A DNA stretch of 64,000 bases from Ureibacillus galli. GTDB taxonomy: Bacteria > Bacillota > Bacilli > Bacillales_A > Planococcaceae. Positions 43,201-53,143 of the stretch are shown piece after piece. How positions within the stretch are numbered: position 1 is the stretch's first letter; each line of letters begins with the position of its first letter. Position numbers and translations under genes: made by a program. The DNA lies in NCBI RefSeq assembly GCF_014836845.1, contig NZ_JACSQA010000012.1, positions 29,815 through 93,814 on the forward strand, written 5' to 3'. The notes under the pieces are model-generated. The model was not told the DNA's origin and ran no database searches. It saw only the letters and a list, made by a program, of their open reading frames with translations.

Positions 43201-44724
43201 ATGATTGGAAAGCTAAAAGAAAATAGCGTCTTTATTATTTCCTTAATACTCACATTACTCTTTATCATTTGGGGAGTTTTTTTCACCGAAAACTTAACGA
43301 AGGTTACGAATATTATTTATAACGGAACAATTAATAATTTAGGATGGGTCTATATTGGAGCTACCTTCTTCTTCGTTGTTTTTTCCATCTATTTACTTTT
43401 TTCAAAATTTGGTCATATTAGGCTCGGAAAAGCAACAGATCGTCCCGATTTTAAAACACCTTCCTGGCTTGCTATGTTATTTGGAGCTGGTATGGGGATT
43501 GGGATTGTCTATTGGAGTGTGGCTGAGCCAGTAACCCACTTTACAACCCCTCCCTTCGGTGAAGGATATACGATTGATGCCGCAAATACGGCCATGTCTT
43601 ATACGTTTTTTCACTGGGGACTTCATCCATGGGCCATTTACACAGTTATCGGTTTAGCCCTTGCCTTCTTTCAATATAATAAAAGACTACCGGCAGCAAT
43701 TAGTTCTGTTTTTTATCCAATACTCGGTGACCGCATACATGGTCCTTTAGGGAAAACGATTGATATTCTTTCCGTCTTTGCGACAGTTTTTGGTATTGCA
43801 ACCTCCCTTGGACTAGGCGCCTTACAAGTAACGGCCGGTATGCATTCTATTTTTAATGTCCCAAATACATTACTTGTTCAAATCATCGTTATTGTCGTTG
43901 CTACAATTATTTTCCTTATTTCCATTAATACAGGTTTAGAAAAAGGGATTCAATATTTATCAAACGGTGCGATGATAATATCTTTTGCCATTTTATTATT
44001 GTTATTAATTGTTGGTCCTACATTAACCATTATTAAAGTATTTTTTAATACAACAGGGATGTACCTTAACGACTTTATACAAATGAGTTTACGATTAAAA
44101 CCGTTTGGCGAGGGAGAATGGATTGCGAGTTGGACGTTATTCTATTGGGCATGGTGGATTGCTTGGGCTCCGTTTGTCGGCATGTTTATTGCCCGTATTT
44201 CAAGGGGAAGAACAATTAAAGAGTTTGTGATTGGCGTACTGATTGTTCCGACTCTTGGAACATGTATTTGGATGTCCATCTTTGGTGGCTCTGCACTAGA
44301 TATGGTTGTCCATTCTGACAATCATGCATTAGCAGAATATATTGCAGATAATGTGTCTTTAGCGATTTTCACTTTCTTTGAACACTTACCTTTAAGTTCA
44401 TTTTTAAGCATATTAGGCTTTGCCCTTGTTGCGATTTATTACGTCACAGTTGCTGATACAGCAACCTTCGTCTTAGGGATGTTAAGTGAGGGCGGTACTT
44501 TAAACCCTTCCAATAAAATTAAAATGACTTGGGGGATTATCCAATCAGCGGTTGCTTCAGTACTACTCATCTCTGGTGGATTAGAAGTATTACAAACCGC
44601 ATCCATTGTAGCCGCTTTACCGTTTGCTATTATTATGTTGTTTATGTCCTATTCATTACTGAAGGGGTTAACAGGCGAATTAGATGTTCAACGAAGGAAA
44701 TCAAGGGTTAAAAACAATGTATAA
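43201..44724 (+). CDS. BCCT family betaine/carnitine/choline transporter
   Basis: 507 residues from ATG 43201, which has CGGAGG upstream; the open frame extends back to 43135 inside the previous gene. Twelve predicted membrane helices, with the family signatures GAGMGIGIVYWSVAEP (about 95-110), FFHWGLHPW and the Trp-rich FYWAWWIAWAPFVGMFIARISRGRT (read in parts). It takes up compatible solutes such as glycine betaine with sodium or protons; in Bacillus this is OpuD-like. Osmotic control is likely but no site is evident. Confidence 0.95.
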   Translation: MIGKLKENSVFIISLILTLLFIIWGVFFTENLTKVTNIIYNGTINNLGWVYIGATFFFVVFSIYLLFSKFGHIRLGKATDRPDFKTPSWLAMLFGAGMGIGIVYWSVAEPVTHFTTPPFGEGYTIDAANTAMSYTFFHWGLHPWAIYTVIGLALAFFQYNKRLPAAISSVFYPILGDRIHGPLGKTIDILSVFATVFGIATSLGLGALQVTAGMHSIFNVPNTLLVQIIVIVVATIIFLISINTGLEKGIQYLSNGAMIISFAILLLLLIVGPTLTIIKVFFNTTGMYLNDFIQMSLRLKPFGEGEWIASWTLFYWAWWIAWAPFVGMFIARISRGRTIKEFVIGVLIVPTLGTCIWMSIFGGSALDMVVHSDNHALAEYIADNVSLAIFTFFEHLPLSSFLSILGFALVAIYYVTVADTATFVLGMLSEGGTLNPSNKIKMTWGIIQSAVASVLLISGGLEVLQTASIVAALPFAIIMLFMSYSLLKGLTGELDVQRRKSRVKNNV

Positions 44725-44726
44725 AC

Positions 44727-44764
44727 AAAAAGCTGTCCAAATGAACCCATTTGGACAGCTTTTT
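44727..44764. terminator. Bidirectional terminator
   Basis: A perfect 16-bp stem, AAAAGCTGTCCAAATG and its complement with a 5-base loop, is followed by a T-run. It separates the convergent BCCT and LLM genes. Confidence 0.92.
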
Positions 44765-44766
44765 GT

Positions 44767-45825
44767 TTATTCTGGTCTACCGGCTGCTTCCCAACGACTA
44801 ATTTCCTCTCTAACGATTGGAGCAACTTCTTTTCCTAAAAGTTCAATTGCTTTCATCACATCTTTATGGGGCATTGAACCTACTGGGCAGTGTAACATGA
44901 AACGAGTTATACCTACTTTTTTACGAAGGAAGATAATTTTCTCAGCTACCGTTTGAGGATCACCAACATATAATGCTCCTTCCAAACTACGGGCGTAATC
45001 AAACGTTTCACGGGTATATTGGCCCCATCCGCGTTCCCTACCTAACACGTTCATCGCTCTTTGCGTCGGTGGGAAGAATTTTTCTACCGCTAGATTTGTA
45101 CTTTCAGCGATAAAACCATGGGAATGGGAAGCAACTGTTAACTTAGAAATATCATGTCCCGCTTCTTCTGCAGCTCTATAATATAATTTCACATGGTTCG
45201 CAAACTGTAATGGACTTCCACCTATAATAGCTAGAACTAATGGTAAGCCAAGTGCACCTGCCCGAACAACCGATTGAGGTGTTCCACCACTTGCAATCCA
45301 AACCGGTAATGGATCTTGGACAGGTCGAGGATAAACGCCTCGATTGACGATATCAGGGCGATGTTTGCCACTCCAATTGATAATTTCTTGATCTCTTATT
45401 TGTAGTAATAAATCTAATTTTTCTTCGTATAATTCATCGTAATCTTTCAAATCATAGCCAAATAAAGGGAAGGATTCAATAAACGAACCACGACCTGCCA
45501 TAATTTCAGCCCGTCCACCGGAAATGGCATCAACCGTTGAAAACTCTTGGAATACCCTTACAGGATCATCGGATGATAAAACCGTAACCGCACTCGTTAA
45601 CCGAATATTTTTAGTTTGGGAAGCTGCAGCTGCAAGTAAAACTGCCGGAGCAGAACAAGCATAATCTTTTCGATGATGTTCTCCCACACCAAATACATCT
45701 AATCCGACTTCATCTGCTAATACTATTTCTTCTACAACTTCTCTTATACGCTCTGCATGGCTGATTACTTTCCCTGTATTCACATCAGGTGTTGTTTCTA
45801 CGAAGGTTGTTAAACCGATTTCCAT
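44767..45825 (-). CDS. LLM class flavin-dependent oxidoreductase
   Basis: 352 residues, a luciferase-like monooxygenase fold. Typical stretches are VFGVGEHHRKDYACSAPAVLLAAAA near the start (read in parts), RLTSAVTVLSSDDPVRVFQ, SGGRAEIMAGRGSF and PVWIASGGTPQSVVRAG. It uses reduced flavin and oxygen or acts as an F420/FMN-type reductase; the substrate is unknown. ATG 45825 has a GGAGTGG site. It is a single gene. Confidence 0.93.
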   Translation of the reverse strand: MEIGLTTFVETTPDVNTGKVISHAERIREVVEEIVLADEVGLDVFGVGEHHRKDYACSAPAVLLAAAASQTKNIRLTSAVTVLSSDDPVRVFQEFSTVDAISGGRAEIMAGRGSFIESFPLFGYDLKDYDELYEEKLDLLLQIRDQEIINWSGKHRPDIVNRGVYPRPVQDPLPVWIASGGTPQSVVRAGALGLPLVLAIIGGSPLQFANHVKLYYRAAEEAGHDISKLTVASHSHGFIAESTNLAVEKFFPPTQRAMNVLGRERGWGQYTRETFDYARSLEGALYVGDPQTVAEKIIFLRKKVGITRFMLHCPVGSMPHKDVMKAIELLGKEVAPIVREEISRWEAAGRPE

Positions 45826-45934
45826 TTATTCCACTCCTCTAAGTACTTATACGTCCATTCGAAAGTAAAGTTATTTTAATCTAATCCGACTTCATCATAC
45901 ATGAGAAAAGGATTCTGTTTCAATTTTCCGGATT

Positions 45935-48076
45935 TTAGAGTAGATTCTCCAATGGAAATTCAGTGCTATACCGTAAATACTTTGTTTTAAATTCTTCCAT
46001 CGAACAAGGTTTCCCAAAGTAAAATCCTTGTATATAATGGCAGTTCTGTTCAATCAAATAGTCTAATTCTTCTTTTGTTTCAACCCCTTCTGCAATCACT
46101 TCCAATTTAAGATGCTGAGCCATCTTAATCATCGCCGTTGTTATACTTGCGTTTTCCGATTCAGAAGAGATATTTTGAATAAATGACCGATCGATTTTCA
46201 CTCCATCCAAGTTAAAGGTTTTTAAATAATTAAAGGAGGAATAGCCTGTCCCAAAATCATCAATATAAATTTTAACTCCTAAGTCTTTTAATTCCCTCAA
46301 TGTATGAAGTACATTTTCTTCATTCCTCATAATGGAGTTTTCTGTAATCTCAATTTCTAACCATTTGCCCTCCAATTGAAACTCTTCCAGTAAATGACGA
46401 ATTTCTTGTGAAAATTCCTTTTGTAAAAACCGCCTTGAACTTATATTTACACTAATCGGAATGATTGGCGTGCCTTCTTCTCTCCACTTTACTAACTGTT
46501 TACAAACTTCTCTTTTCATCCATTTCCCTAACGGAATGATTAAACCGGTTTCTTCTGCCATCGGAATAAAATCTCGAGGAGATACAAGTCCAAGTTGAGG
46601 ATGTTTCCAACGGATTAATGCTTCCGCGCTTATCACTTTCCCCGTTAAAGCGTCCACTTTCGGTTGCAAATAAGCAATAAATTCATTTTGCCTAATTGCT
46701 TTACGTAAATCTCTTTCTAAAATGAAAGATTGATAGTTTCGTTTATTCATCGAGTGATCATAAACTTGATACATATTACGCCCATGCTCTTTCGCACTAT
46801 ATAAGGCAATATCCGCTTTTTTCATTAAATTTACAACGTCACTTCCAGTCGTTGGATAAAAACTAATGCCAATACTAGCGGTTATTAAAAGTTCCAAATC
46901 TTCAATATAAATAGGATTTGTTAAACTTTGCAAAAACGTTTTAGCCAATTGTAAAACGGATGCTTCCGAGTCGACATCCGTACATAAAATTAAAAATTCA
47001 TCGCCACCCATTCGAGCAGCAAACTGTTTCCCATAAGTGATATTTTCCAATATTCGCTTACCGATTTCTTTTAATAGCTGATCCCCTATAAAATGTCCTA
47101 ATGTATCATTAATGAGTTTAAAACGATCTAAATCAATGAACATCACCGCAAGCTTTTTATTCGTTAACTCTGCTTCTTTTAAACAATCTTTAATCTTTTG
47201 CTCTATCCATCTCCTATTTGAAAGGGTTGTTAACTCATCGTGGTGAGCTAAATAGGCATTTAAATCTTGTATTCTCCTTTGTTCCGTTATATCTTTTCCT
47301 ATTAAGTAAGCGCCTACAATATTATTGTCTACAATAATCGGAAAAAAGGTGGCGCTAAAAAACATCTTTCCATTATGTTTCGATAAAACATCCAACTCAA
47401 AGTTTTTAAAATTCCCCATTAGAGCTTGATCTAAAAACTCCTTTAAGGTAGGTACATATTTATCCATAAGACTTTCTTTTAACTTCATAAAATTGATTGT
47501 TTTAGATGTTAAATCAAAGAGTTCCTTCGCTTTATGGTTCATATTAATAATTTGGCCGTACTGATTAAAAATAATAAGATATTCTTGACTATAATTTAGT
47601 AATGAATTAATTTGCTCTTGATTCATTTGAAGTTCCTTTTGAGTCGATCTTAGTTCTGAAATATCTAGCACTGTTCCGAGGATTTCGGTCACATCATTGC
47701 CTTTTTTAATTGGTGTAATATCGACAAATACCCACTTCCCATTTAGATCAATTTCATAATTTACCCGTTCACCTTGAAATGCCTTCTCATAATGATATTG
47801 TTTGATATTCCCAATTTCTTCAGTAAAAACTTCATGGGGGGAATGATTTAGTATAATCTCTTCACTTGCTCCGATTTCCTCCATTAACTTTCCAATGGCA
47901 ACTGTATATAAGAATTTCCCATCATCACTCTTTTTCATAGTAAAAATACCGTTTTGAATATTCTTCAATGTTTGAATAAAATTAATTTTTGCATCTACCA
48001 ATTCTTTTTTATTTTGTTCTTGCGTGCTTCGATTGTTGTCTTCCATATTAACTAAATCACCACTTTGTTTGTCCAT
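45935..48076 (-). CDS. PAS-PAS-GGDEF-EAL cyclic di-GMP signalling protein
   Basis: 713 residues with no membrane segment. Two PAS-like sensor domains (about 30-150 and 160-270) precede a GGDEF domain with an intact RMGGDEFLIL motif (near 354) and an EAL domain with SAEALIRW (near 485), plus EITEN, DDFGTGYSS and the late AEGVET and QGFYFGKP motifs, all looking catalytically competent. It may make or break cyclic di-GMP depending on the PAS input; in bifunctional proteins with intact motifs, either activity can dominate. The gene follows nrnB on the same strand after a hairpin and 162 bp. Confidence 0.95.
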   Translation of the reverse strand: MDKQSGDLVNMEDNNRSTQEQNKKELVDAKINFIQTLKNIQNGIFTMKKSDDGKFLYTVAIGKLMEEIGASEEIILNHSPHEVFTEEIGNIKQYHYEKAFQGERVNYEIDLNGKWVFVDITPIKKGNDVTEILGTVLDISELRSTQKELQMNQEQINSLLNYSQEYLIIFNQYGQIINMNHKAKELFDLTSKTINFMKLKESLMDKYVPTLKEFLDQALMGNFKNFELDVLSKHNGKMFFSATFFPIIVDNNIVGAYLIGKDITEQRRIQDLNAYLAHHDELTTLSNRRWIEQKIKDCLKEAELTNKKLAVMFIDLDRFKLINDTLGHFIGDQLLKEIGKRILENITYGKQFAARMGGDEFLILCTDVDSEASVLQLAKTFLQSLTNPIYIEDLELLITASIGISFYPTTGSDVVNLMKKADIALYSAKEHGRNMYQVYDHSMNKRNYQSFILERDLRKAIRQNEFIAYLQPKVDALTGKVISAEALIRWKHPQLGLVSPRDFIPMAEETGLIIPLGKWMKREVCKQLVKWREEGTPIIPISVNISSRRFLQKEFSQEIRHLLEEFQLEGKWLEIEITENSIMRNEENVLHTLRELKDLGVKIYIDDFGTGYSSFNYLKTFNLDGVKIDRSFIQNISSESENASITTAMIKMAQHLKLEVIAEGVETKEELDYLIEQNCHYIQGFYFGKPCSMEEFKTKYLRYSTEFPLENLL

Positions 48077-48181
48077 AGTTGCCCCACCAAATTTTTGAAT
48101 TATTAATTATTTTAATAATACTTATTTTCATTACTAAAGTCACACTATAATTTTGTTGAAATTTCCTTCAAATTTATGAAA

Positions 48182-48208
48182 AAAGTGACCATTTTCAATG
48201 GCCACTTT
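48182..48208 (-). terminator. Terminator after nrnB
   Basis: A 12-bp stem (AAAGTGACCATT with AATGGCCACTTT, one G-U type mismatch) is followed on the minus strand by six T. It lies 30 bp beyond the stop. Confidence 0.82.
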
Positions 48209-48238
48209 CAATAATATGAGAAAAACAGAGTAAACGAT

Positions 48239-49423
48239 TTAACTTTCTGCTTTTTTCACTTTATTTATTAAATACTCTACGAACACGTCGTCCCTCGCTA
48301 ACCATGCTTCATAGTTTCTTTTTAAGAAATGTTCACATTCACGATAAGTTGAAAAAGTTTGCTCTAATTTTACATCATTTTTTTCAATTGCCCACTGTTC
48401 ATTTTTTCTGGATAGTAGGAAAATATCTTCTTGTCGATTTTGATATAGGGAACCAAATTCAGATTCCTTTACATTATACCGATTTCTTTTAGCATCTTCG
48501 TGAAGGGGCTCTAAATGGAACGTATCTAAAACAAAATGTTTATATGCTTCTTCTGTCATTGAACTACCAGAAGCTTTTTGGTGACCACCACCGCCGTAAT
48601 ATCCAGCAATTTCCGAGACATCCACATCATCTCTTATCGTCCGGAAAGAAATTCTTTTCCCTCCCATATTTAAGATGGCGATATAGTCAAGATGGGTATG
48701 TTCCTTTGCTAACTCATTTCCTACTTCAGAATGATAAGACTCAGCATAAACAACCCCTGCGTAAAACTTCCCAACGAGCGCTTGCACAATCTCTCTTTTT
48801 TTCCTTCTAATATAGCGTTCAATTTTATCTTCTTCCATACCAAGCAATTTCTTTTCGAAGTCATCGAAGTCAAAATGGTCGCTTGATCGAAGACGTTCGA
48901 TCATTTTCAGTTCAAATTCATCAATGGATACGAGAAAAAAGAGGGAATTTAGAGAATGTGCTTTATGATTTTGATTCTTTTCCCATTCCCATGTATCATA
49001 TTGTCTTACTAGCTCAACAAATTCAGCGATTGCATCGCTTTCTTCTAAATGTTGGTGATAAACAAGATATTGATAAAATAAAGAAGTAGCGGAGGTTAAT
49101 TTTCCACTTCCCTCCTCCTCTACAACAACGTAACCCCAATCATAATCATTTAAATGTAAAGCGGTTTTATGATGATCGATTAACTGGATATTTCCATGTT
49201 CTTTGTAAAAACTCGTTAAACGTTTTTCGTTTTCTTCATTGGGAGACAAGTCAGTAATAAGTAAAAATGTATCCGTTGAATCATTTTCTAAAAAGTATTC
49301 AATTTCCCTATTAAGAGAAGAGACAGAATTATATCTCACCTTCACATCCTGACCAAAAGCAAGCTTCGCTAAAATACCACAACCTACCCCATCCAAATCG
49401 TTATGAGACAATAATTTATACAT
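48239..49423 (-). CDS. nrnB: NrnB-type oligoribonuclease (DHH phosphoesterase)
   Basis: 394 residues; B. subtilis NrnB (YngD) has about 398. A DHH domain with SHNDLDGVG (about 6-14), TDLSP and LIDHHKT is followed by a C-terminal DHHA1 domain with GGGGHQKASG (near 280). It degrades short RNAs of 2-5 nucleotides in the cytoplasm and in this role can remove pGpG, the product of EAL phosphodiesterases. The next gene downstream encodes an EAL protein. ATG 49423 has GAGGTG upstream. Confidence 0.92.
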   Translation of the reverse strand: MYKLLSHNDLDGVGCGILAKLAFGQDVKVRYNSVSSLNREIEYFLENDSTDTFLLITDLSPNEENEKRLTSFYKEHGNIQLIDHHKTALHLNDYDWGYVVVEEEGSGKLTSATSLFYQYLVYHQHLEESDAIAEFVELVRQYDTWEWEKNQNHKAHSLNSLFFLVSIDEFELKMIERLRSSDHFDFDDFEKKLLGMEEDKIERYIRRKKREIVQALVGKFYAGVVYAESYHSEVGNELAKEHTHLDYIAILNMGGKRISFRTIRDDVDVSEIAGYYGGGGHQKASGSSMTEEAYKHFVLDTFHLEPLHEDAKRNRYNVKESEFGSLYQNRQEDIFLLSRKNEQWAIEKNDVKLEQTFSTYRECEHFLKRNYEAWLARDDVFVEYLINKVKKAES

Positions 49424-49596
49424 TTCACTTCACCTCAAAAGGTAGTATGGATATTTGCATGCTATTTCATGATTTTCCTAAAACAAATTTCATTTTAAAA
49501 ACCTATGTAATTTATATGAATAGTTCTGTTGTCATTGACCTCTTTTCATCTTTTTCATAAACTACTATGAACCAATATATTGAAGGAGGTCTAGGA

Positions 49597-49932
49597 ATGA
49601 CAAAAAACAGAAATCGTAATACATCTCGTTATCCTGACCAAATTCAACAGGAAAAAATTGATGATCTTAAAACCGATATTTTTATTGCAAAACTAGGTGC
49701 TATTGGTGGACTTATTTCAACAATAGGTGGCATTATTTCTACTACTGCCTCATTCCTTGCAGTTCAAGACTTACTAAATGACCTGGAAGAAATTAAAAGT
49801 GAAGTAATTACTAATACGGCTAATGGCAGTAAGAATATCGGAAATAATCCCGATGTCGATAAAAGAATCGAAAATTTAGAAAGACAAATGCAATATTTGA
49901 TTCAGGAATTTCAAAATATGAAACGGAAGTAA
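49597..49932 (+). CDS. Small membrane protein with C-terminal coiled coil, unknown
   Basis: 111 residues from ATG 49597 (GGAGG seven to nine bases upstream). A basic, Asn/Arg-rich N-terminus is followed by one hydrophobic segment (about 30-58, rich in Gly, Ile and Ser, [16 protein letters not shown]), an Asn-rich linker and a coiled-coil helix with heptad Leu/Ile ([16 protein letters not shown]). No family recognised. It is a single gene that ends at a shared terminator. The good ribosome site supports it. Confidence 0.65.
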   Translation: MTKNRNRNTSRYPDQIQQEKIDDLKTDIFIAKLGAIGGLISTIGGIISTTASFLAVQDLLNDLEEIKSEVITNTANGSKNIGNNPDVDKRIENLERQMQYLIQEFQNMKRK

Positions 49933-49936
49933 AAAA

Positions 49937-49964
49937 CTCCACACAAGCATTTACTTATGTGGAG
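49937..49964. terminator. Bidirectional terminator
   Basis: A CTCCACA/TGTGGAG stem extended by CAAG/CTTA-type pairs has A-rich and T-rich flanks on the two strands. It lies between converging genes. Confidence 0.8.
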
Positions 49965-49973
49965 AAATAAAAA

Positions 49974-52316
49974 TTATTTTAGCAAATATTTACCGAAACC
50001 ATCCGTGCCCTCTCCAATATATTGAATCGCGCTACCTTCAGGGATGAAATCAACTGCCTTCTTTGATGTTTCAAAAATAACCTTTGAATTTAAAGGAAGT
50101 TTTGCAAATTTCCAGTTCCCATCTGCGGATGGATCGATTGTTTTGTTTTGAATGATATAGTCAATAATCGCTTGACGATTCTCATCTGGATAAACTTCTA
50201 CATAGGATGCATTTCGCACTCCTGGGAATGTCCCATTCGCACGGTAATTGTTTGTTGCAACAATGAACTCCTGTTCTAAATCAATAGGTTCTCCATTGTA
50301 TTGTAAATTGACAATACGACTTGCTTCTGGGTGAACCAGATTTCCATTTGGATCATATTTTGCAGGTTGGGTTACATCAATTTCATAAGTTACGCCATCA
50401 ATTACATCGTAATTGTAAGATCGGAAATTTGTATTAATCAACTGTTGCTCATCCGTACTGCTCGAATCAATTTGATTAAATTGACCTGCTGACATTTCAA
50501 GCCACTCTTTCACATCGGCACCTGTTACTTTTAGGATTGCTAGCGTATTATCATATAAATATAAATCAGCTACATTTTTAATCGCCAGTTCTCCCCTTGG
50601 AACAAATGTGTAGTATTCCGGATCACTGCGTGTACCCGCTTTAAATGGTGCACCTGCAGATAATACTGGAAGATTTTCAAATTCCGTTCCTTTTATTTTT
50701 TCCTTCACATAAAGACTTTGTGCATCTGTTACAATTTGAATTGATGGGTCATCCAACACTTGAGAGAAATAACTATGAATATTCGCTGTTGTTTCCCCTA
50801 CCGGTTGTCGAACATAATTAATTGTTCCATCGTGTGCTTCTTTTACAGCTGCCGCTACGTCTTGATCTACATCAGATGAATCAGTCGCAATTTTGCGAAC
50901 TTCCCCGGTACCTTCAACAACTTTCCAATCCCGACCTTTTTTCTCCAATGTTAAATCAATTACACCTAAATGACTTCCGTATTTACCTGGCATTACTACA
51001 GGAACTCCATTCATTGTTCCTTCTTCCATATTGACACCTGTTAATGATTCATCCACATTTCCAGGAAATACTTGGTGAGCATGACCTGAAATGATAGCAT
51101 CGACACCTTTTACTTTCGATAACAGATAAGTAACGTCTTCTTCCCCTTCTGTATGTGTCATATCACCCATTCCAGAGTGGGAAAGAACGACTATCACATC
51201 TGCTCCTTCTTTTTCCATATCAGAAACAACGTTTTCAACAGCATGTACTGAGTCGTCTACTGTTACTTGTCCAAGCAAGTGGGACTTATCCCAATTCAAA
51301 ATTTGAGGTGGAACAATACCTGTCACACCTACTTTAACCGTTGATATTTTTCCTTTTGCATCCACTACTTCTTTTTCAATCATGACATAAGGCGTATACA
51401 TATAATCACCAGTACTTGCATCACGCACATTTGCATTCACAAAAGGGAAGTTCGCATCATCATAAACTTCATCTAAATAATCTAACCCATAGTTAAATTC
51501 ATGGTTGCCAAGAGTAGAAGCATCATAATCTAACAGTTCCATTGCTGTAATAGATGGATGCTCTTCCCCATCTTCTAAAATATCCACGGATTGTTTATAA
51601 GAACCTAATGGAGTTCCTTGTATCGCATCACCATTATCGAATAATAATGTATTACGATTTTCTTTACGCGCTTCTTTAATTAGTGTAGCTGTTTTGACGA
51701 GACCTAAACTGTTAGATTCAGTATCTTTATAGTAATCATAGTTCATTAGATTTGTATGAATATCTGATGTCCCCAAAATGCGTAGATCAACGGTTGTTTT
51801 ATATTCCTCTAAAAAGCGATTTAAAATTTGGTTTAATTGATATTCAGAAATCACATTTTTCGGTTTTAACGTTTTATCTCCATAACCATTTAAAAAACCT
51901 AATTCAATTGCTGTTGCGAATTCATCACGATTTTCTTTTTTAATAGAATGATAATCTTTATATTTCTTTAAACCATCCTCAGAGTATGTTTTGTCGTCAT
52001 CTAACATATGAACAAGACTGACGATAGCTTCCTCTAGGGTCATTTTTTCCTCTGGAGCAAAACGATTATTCGTCTTTCCTTCGATGAGTTGTAATTCAAT
52101 CGCTTTCTCAATATACGGTTTTAAAGAATCTGGAACATCTTTAAAGTGAACCGTTTTTCCTGAACCTAATTCTACATCCATAGCTTCAATAACTGTTTTT
52201 ACATACTCGCCACGTGTTACCTCATCCACTTTTTTAGCACTTGCTTGTTCAATATTTGTCATACCGGCAACAGCTATCGATAAAGCTAAGGCAGAGGCGG
52301 AAACCTTCTTCCACAT
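49974..52316 (-). CDS. SLH-anchored secreted 2',3'-cyclic phosphodiesterase / 5'-nucleotidase
   Basis: 780 residues from ATG 52316 (GGGAG nine bases upstream; an ATG at 52352 lacks a site). A Sec signal peptide with cleavage near A-S-A (about 26-28) is followed by SLH domains (about 30-145) that should bind the wall polymer. A metallophosphatase domain follows, with motifs LGTSDIHTNL, FDNGDAIQGT, GNHEFNYG and SHSG / SGHAHQ. The C-terminal 5'-nucleotidase domain ends with YNYDVIDGVTYEID and ATNNYRANG. It releases phosphate and nucleosides from extracellular nucleotides. SLH at the N-terminus fits an S-layer-bearing organism. It is a single gene. Confidence 0.94.
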   Translation of the reverse strand: MWKKVSASALALSIAVAGMTNIEQASAKKVDEVTRGEYVKTVIEAMDVELGSGKTVHFKDVPDSLKPYIEKAIELQLIEGKTNNRFAPEEKMTLEEAIVSLVHMLDDDKTYSEDGLKKYKDYHSIKKENRDEFATAIELGFLNGYGDKTLKPKNVISEYQLNQILNRFLEEYKTTVDLRILGTSDIHTNLMNYDYYKDTESNSLGLVKTATLIKEARKENRNTLLFDNGDAIQGTPLGSYKQSVDILEDGEEHPSITAMELLDYDASTLGNHEFNYGLDYLDEVYDDANFPFVNANVRDASTGDYMYTPYVMIEKEVVDAKGKISTVKVGVTGIVPPQILNWDKSHLLGQVTVDDSVHAVENVVSDMEKEGADVIVVLSHSGMGDMTHTEGEEDVTYLLSKVKGVDAIISGHAHQVFPGNVDESLTGVNMEEGTMNGVPVVMPGKYGSHLGVIDLTLEKKGRDWKVVEGTGEVRKIATDSSDVDQDVAAAVKEAHDGTINYVRQPVGETTANIHSYFSQVLDDPSIQIVTDAQSLYVKEKIKGTEFENLPVLSAGAPFKAGTRSDPEYYTFVPRGELAIKNVADLYLYDNTLAILKVTGADVKEWLEMSAGQFNQIDSSSTDEQQLINTNFRSYNYDVIDGVTYEIDVTQPAKYDPNGNLVHPEASRIVNLQYNGEPIDLEQEFIVATNNYRANGTFPGVRNASYVEVYPDENRQAIIDYIIQNKTIDPSADGNWKFAKLPLNSKVIFETSKKAVDFIPEGSAIQYIGEGTDGFGKYLLK

Positions 52317-52476
52317 TAAACTCATCTCCCATTTATAAGACTTTTCAAACAATTAAATAATACCAAAAAGTAAGATTTAAATATACTTATTTATAAATTT
52401 TTAACAGTTTTATAATATTGTTTGATCTAGTAATGGTAGTCTCAAAATGGTTATTTTAATATGTATTATTTTTAAA

Positions 52477-52513
52477 GGCTGACACAAAAAATGAAAGTTT
52501 TTTTGTATCAGCC
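52477..52513 (-). terminator. Terminator after the alpha/beta-SASP gene
   Basis: A 15-bp imperfect stem (GGCTGACACAAAAAA with TTTTTTGTATCAGCC) lies 15 bp beyond the stop. The tail on the minus strand is T/A-rich rather than a pure T-run. Confidence 0.7.
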
Positions 52514-52527
52514 CTCAATCACTTTTA

Positions 52528-52734
52528 TTATTGACCAGAACGTCCTTTTAATTGTGATTCTGCCATTTGAACAAGACGTTTTGTTATCTCTCCACCAACT
52601 GAACCATTAGCGCGTGAAGCATCTTCCGGTCCAAGGTTTACACCAAATTCTTGAGCGATTTCGTATTTCATTTGATCCATTGCAGCTTGTGCACCTGGAA
52701 ATAGTAACTTATTTGAACTTCTATTAGAAGCCAT
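52528..52734 (-). CDS. Alpha/beta-type small acid-soluble spore protein
   Basis: 68 residues from ATG 52734, eight bases behind AAGGAGG; a GTG three codons upstream overlaps that site and is not the start. Conserved alpha/beta SASP features are the Gln/Ala-rich N-terminus, the germination-protease site in YEIAQEFGV, and the DNA-binding region [21 protein letters not shown] (in parts). It coats spore DNA and protects it from UV and heat, and is made in the forespore under sigma-G. Confidence 0.97.
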   Translation of the reverse strand: MASNRSSNKLLFPGAQAAMDQMKYEIAQEFGVNLGPEDASRANGSVGGEITKRLVQMAESQLKGRSGQ

Positions 52735-52756
52735 TTCCTTCACCTCCTTATGCTAT

Positions 52757-52785
52757 TAGAATGTTCCAGGAGACTTATTTAATAC
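52757..52785 (-). promoter_or_regulatory. Probable sigma-G promoter of the alpha/beta-SASP gene
   Basis: On the minus strand, GTATT, 17 bases, then CATTCTA. The -10 fits the sigma-G consensus (CATnnTA) fully and the -35 fits GHATR at four of five positions. It lies 23 bp upstream of the start. Confidence 0.55.
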
Positions 52786-53072
52786 TGAGATAAATCATTC
52801 CACCAAAGTATCAATTTCCCTCGTATACCCACGGTTATTTCGAAATTTTTTATATAAATTTACATATAAATAAGTTCAAATGAAAAGAATATAGTACAAA
52901 TAACATTATGATGTCTCTTTTTAATTCGTTTTATAACGAAATTTTTAAGTGTACTCTTTGACAAGAAAATGATAAAAAGAGAACGTTCAATTTTTAACAG
53001 ATTTCATTCAAAATAATGATAAATTATTTACCAAATTGAAGGTCATGAATGCAAAAAATAACAGTAAAAGTA
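52786..53072. other. AT-rich gap upstream of the dapA leader
   Basis: No gene with start and ribosome site is seen. The only notable element is a palindrome, TTCGTT-TTAT-AACGAA, at 52925-52940, with no recognised role. Confidence 0.5.
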
Positions 53073-53101
53073 TTGCATTCTTTTCTAGAAACATGTATGA
53101 T
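53073..53101 (+). promoter_or_regulatory. Sigma-A promoter of the dapA transcript
   Basis: TTGCAT, 17 bases, then TATGAT: near-consensus vegetative -35 and -10 boxes at optimal spacing. Transcription would start near 53108, about 36 bases before the riboswitch. Confidence 0.65.
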
Positions 53102-53143
53102 TTTAATAATTAAATATTCACTTATTTCAATTACCTTTTGAAG

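Noticed and set aside
52925..52940. Palindrome TTCGTT-TTAT-AACGAA as an operator
   Set aside because: It is far from both neighbouring starts, short, in AT-rich DNA, and matches no known operator I can name.
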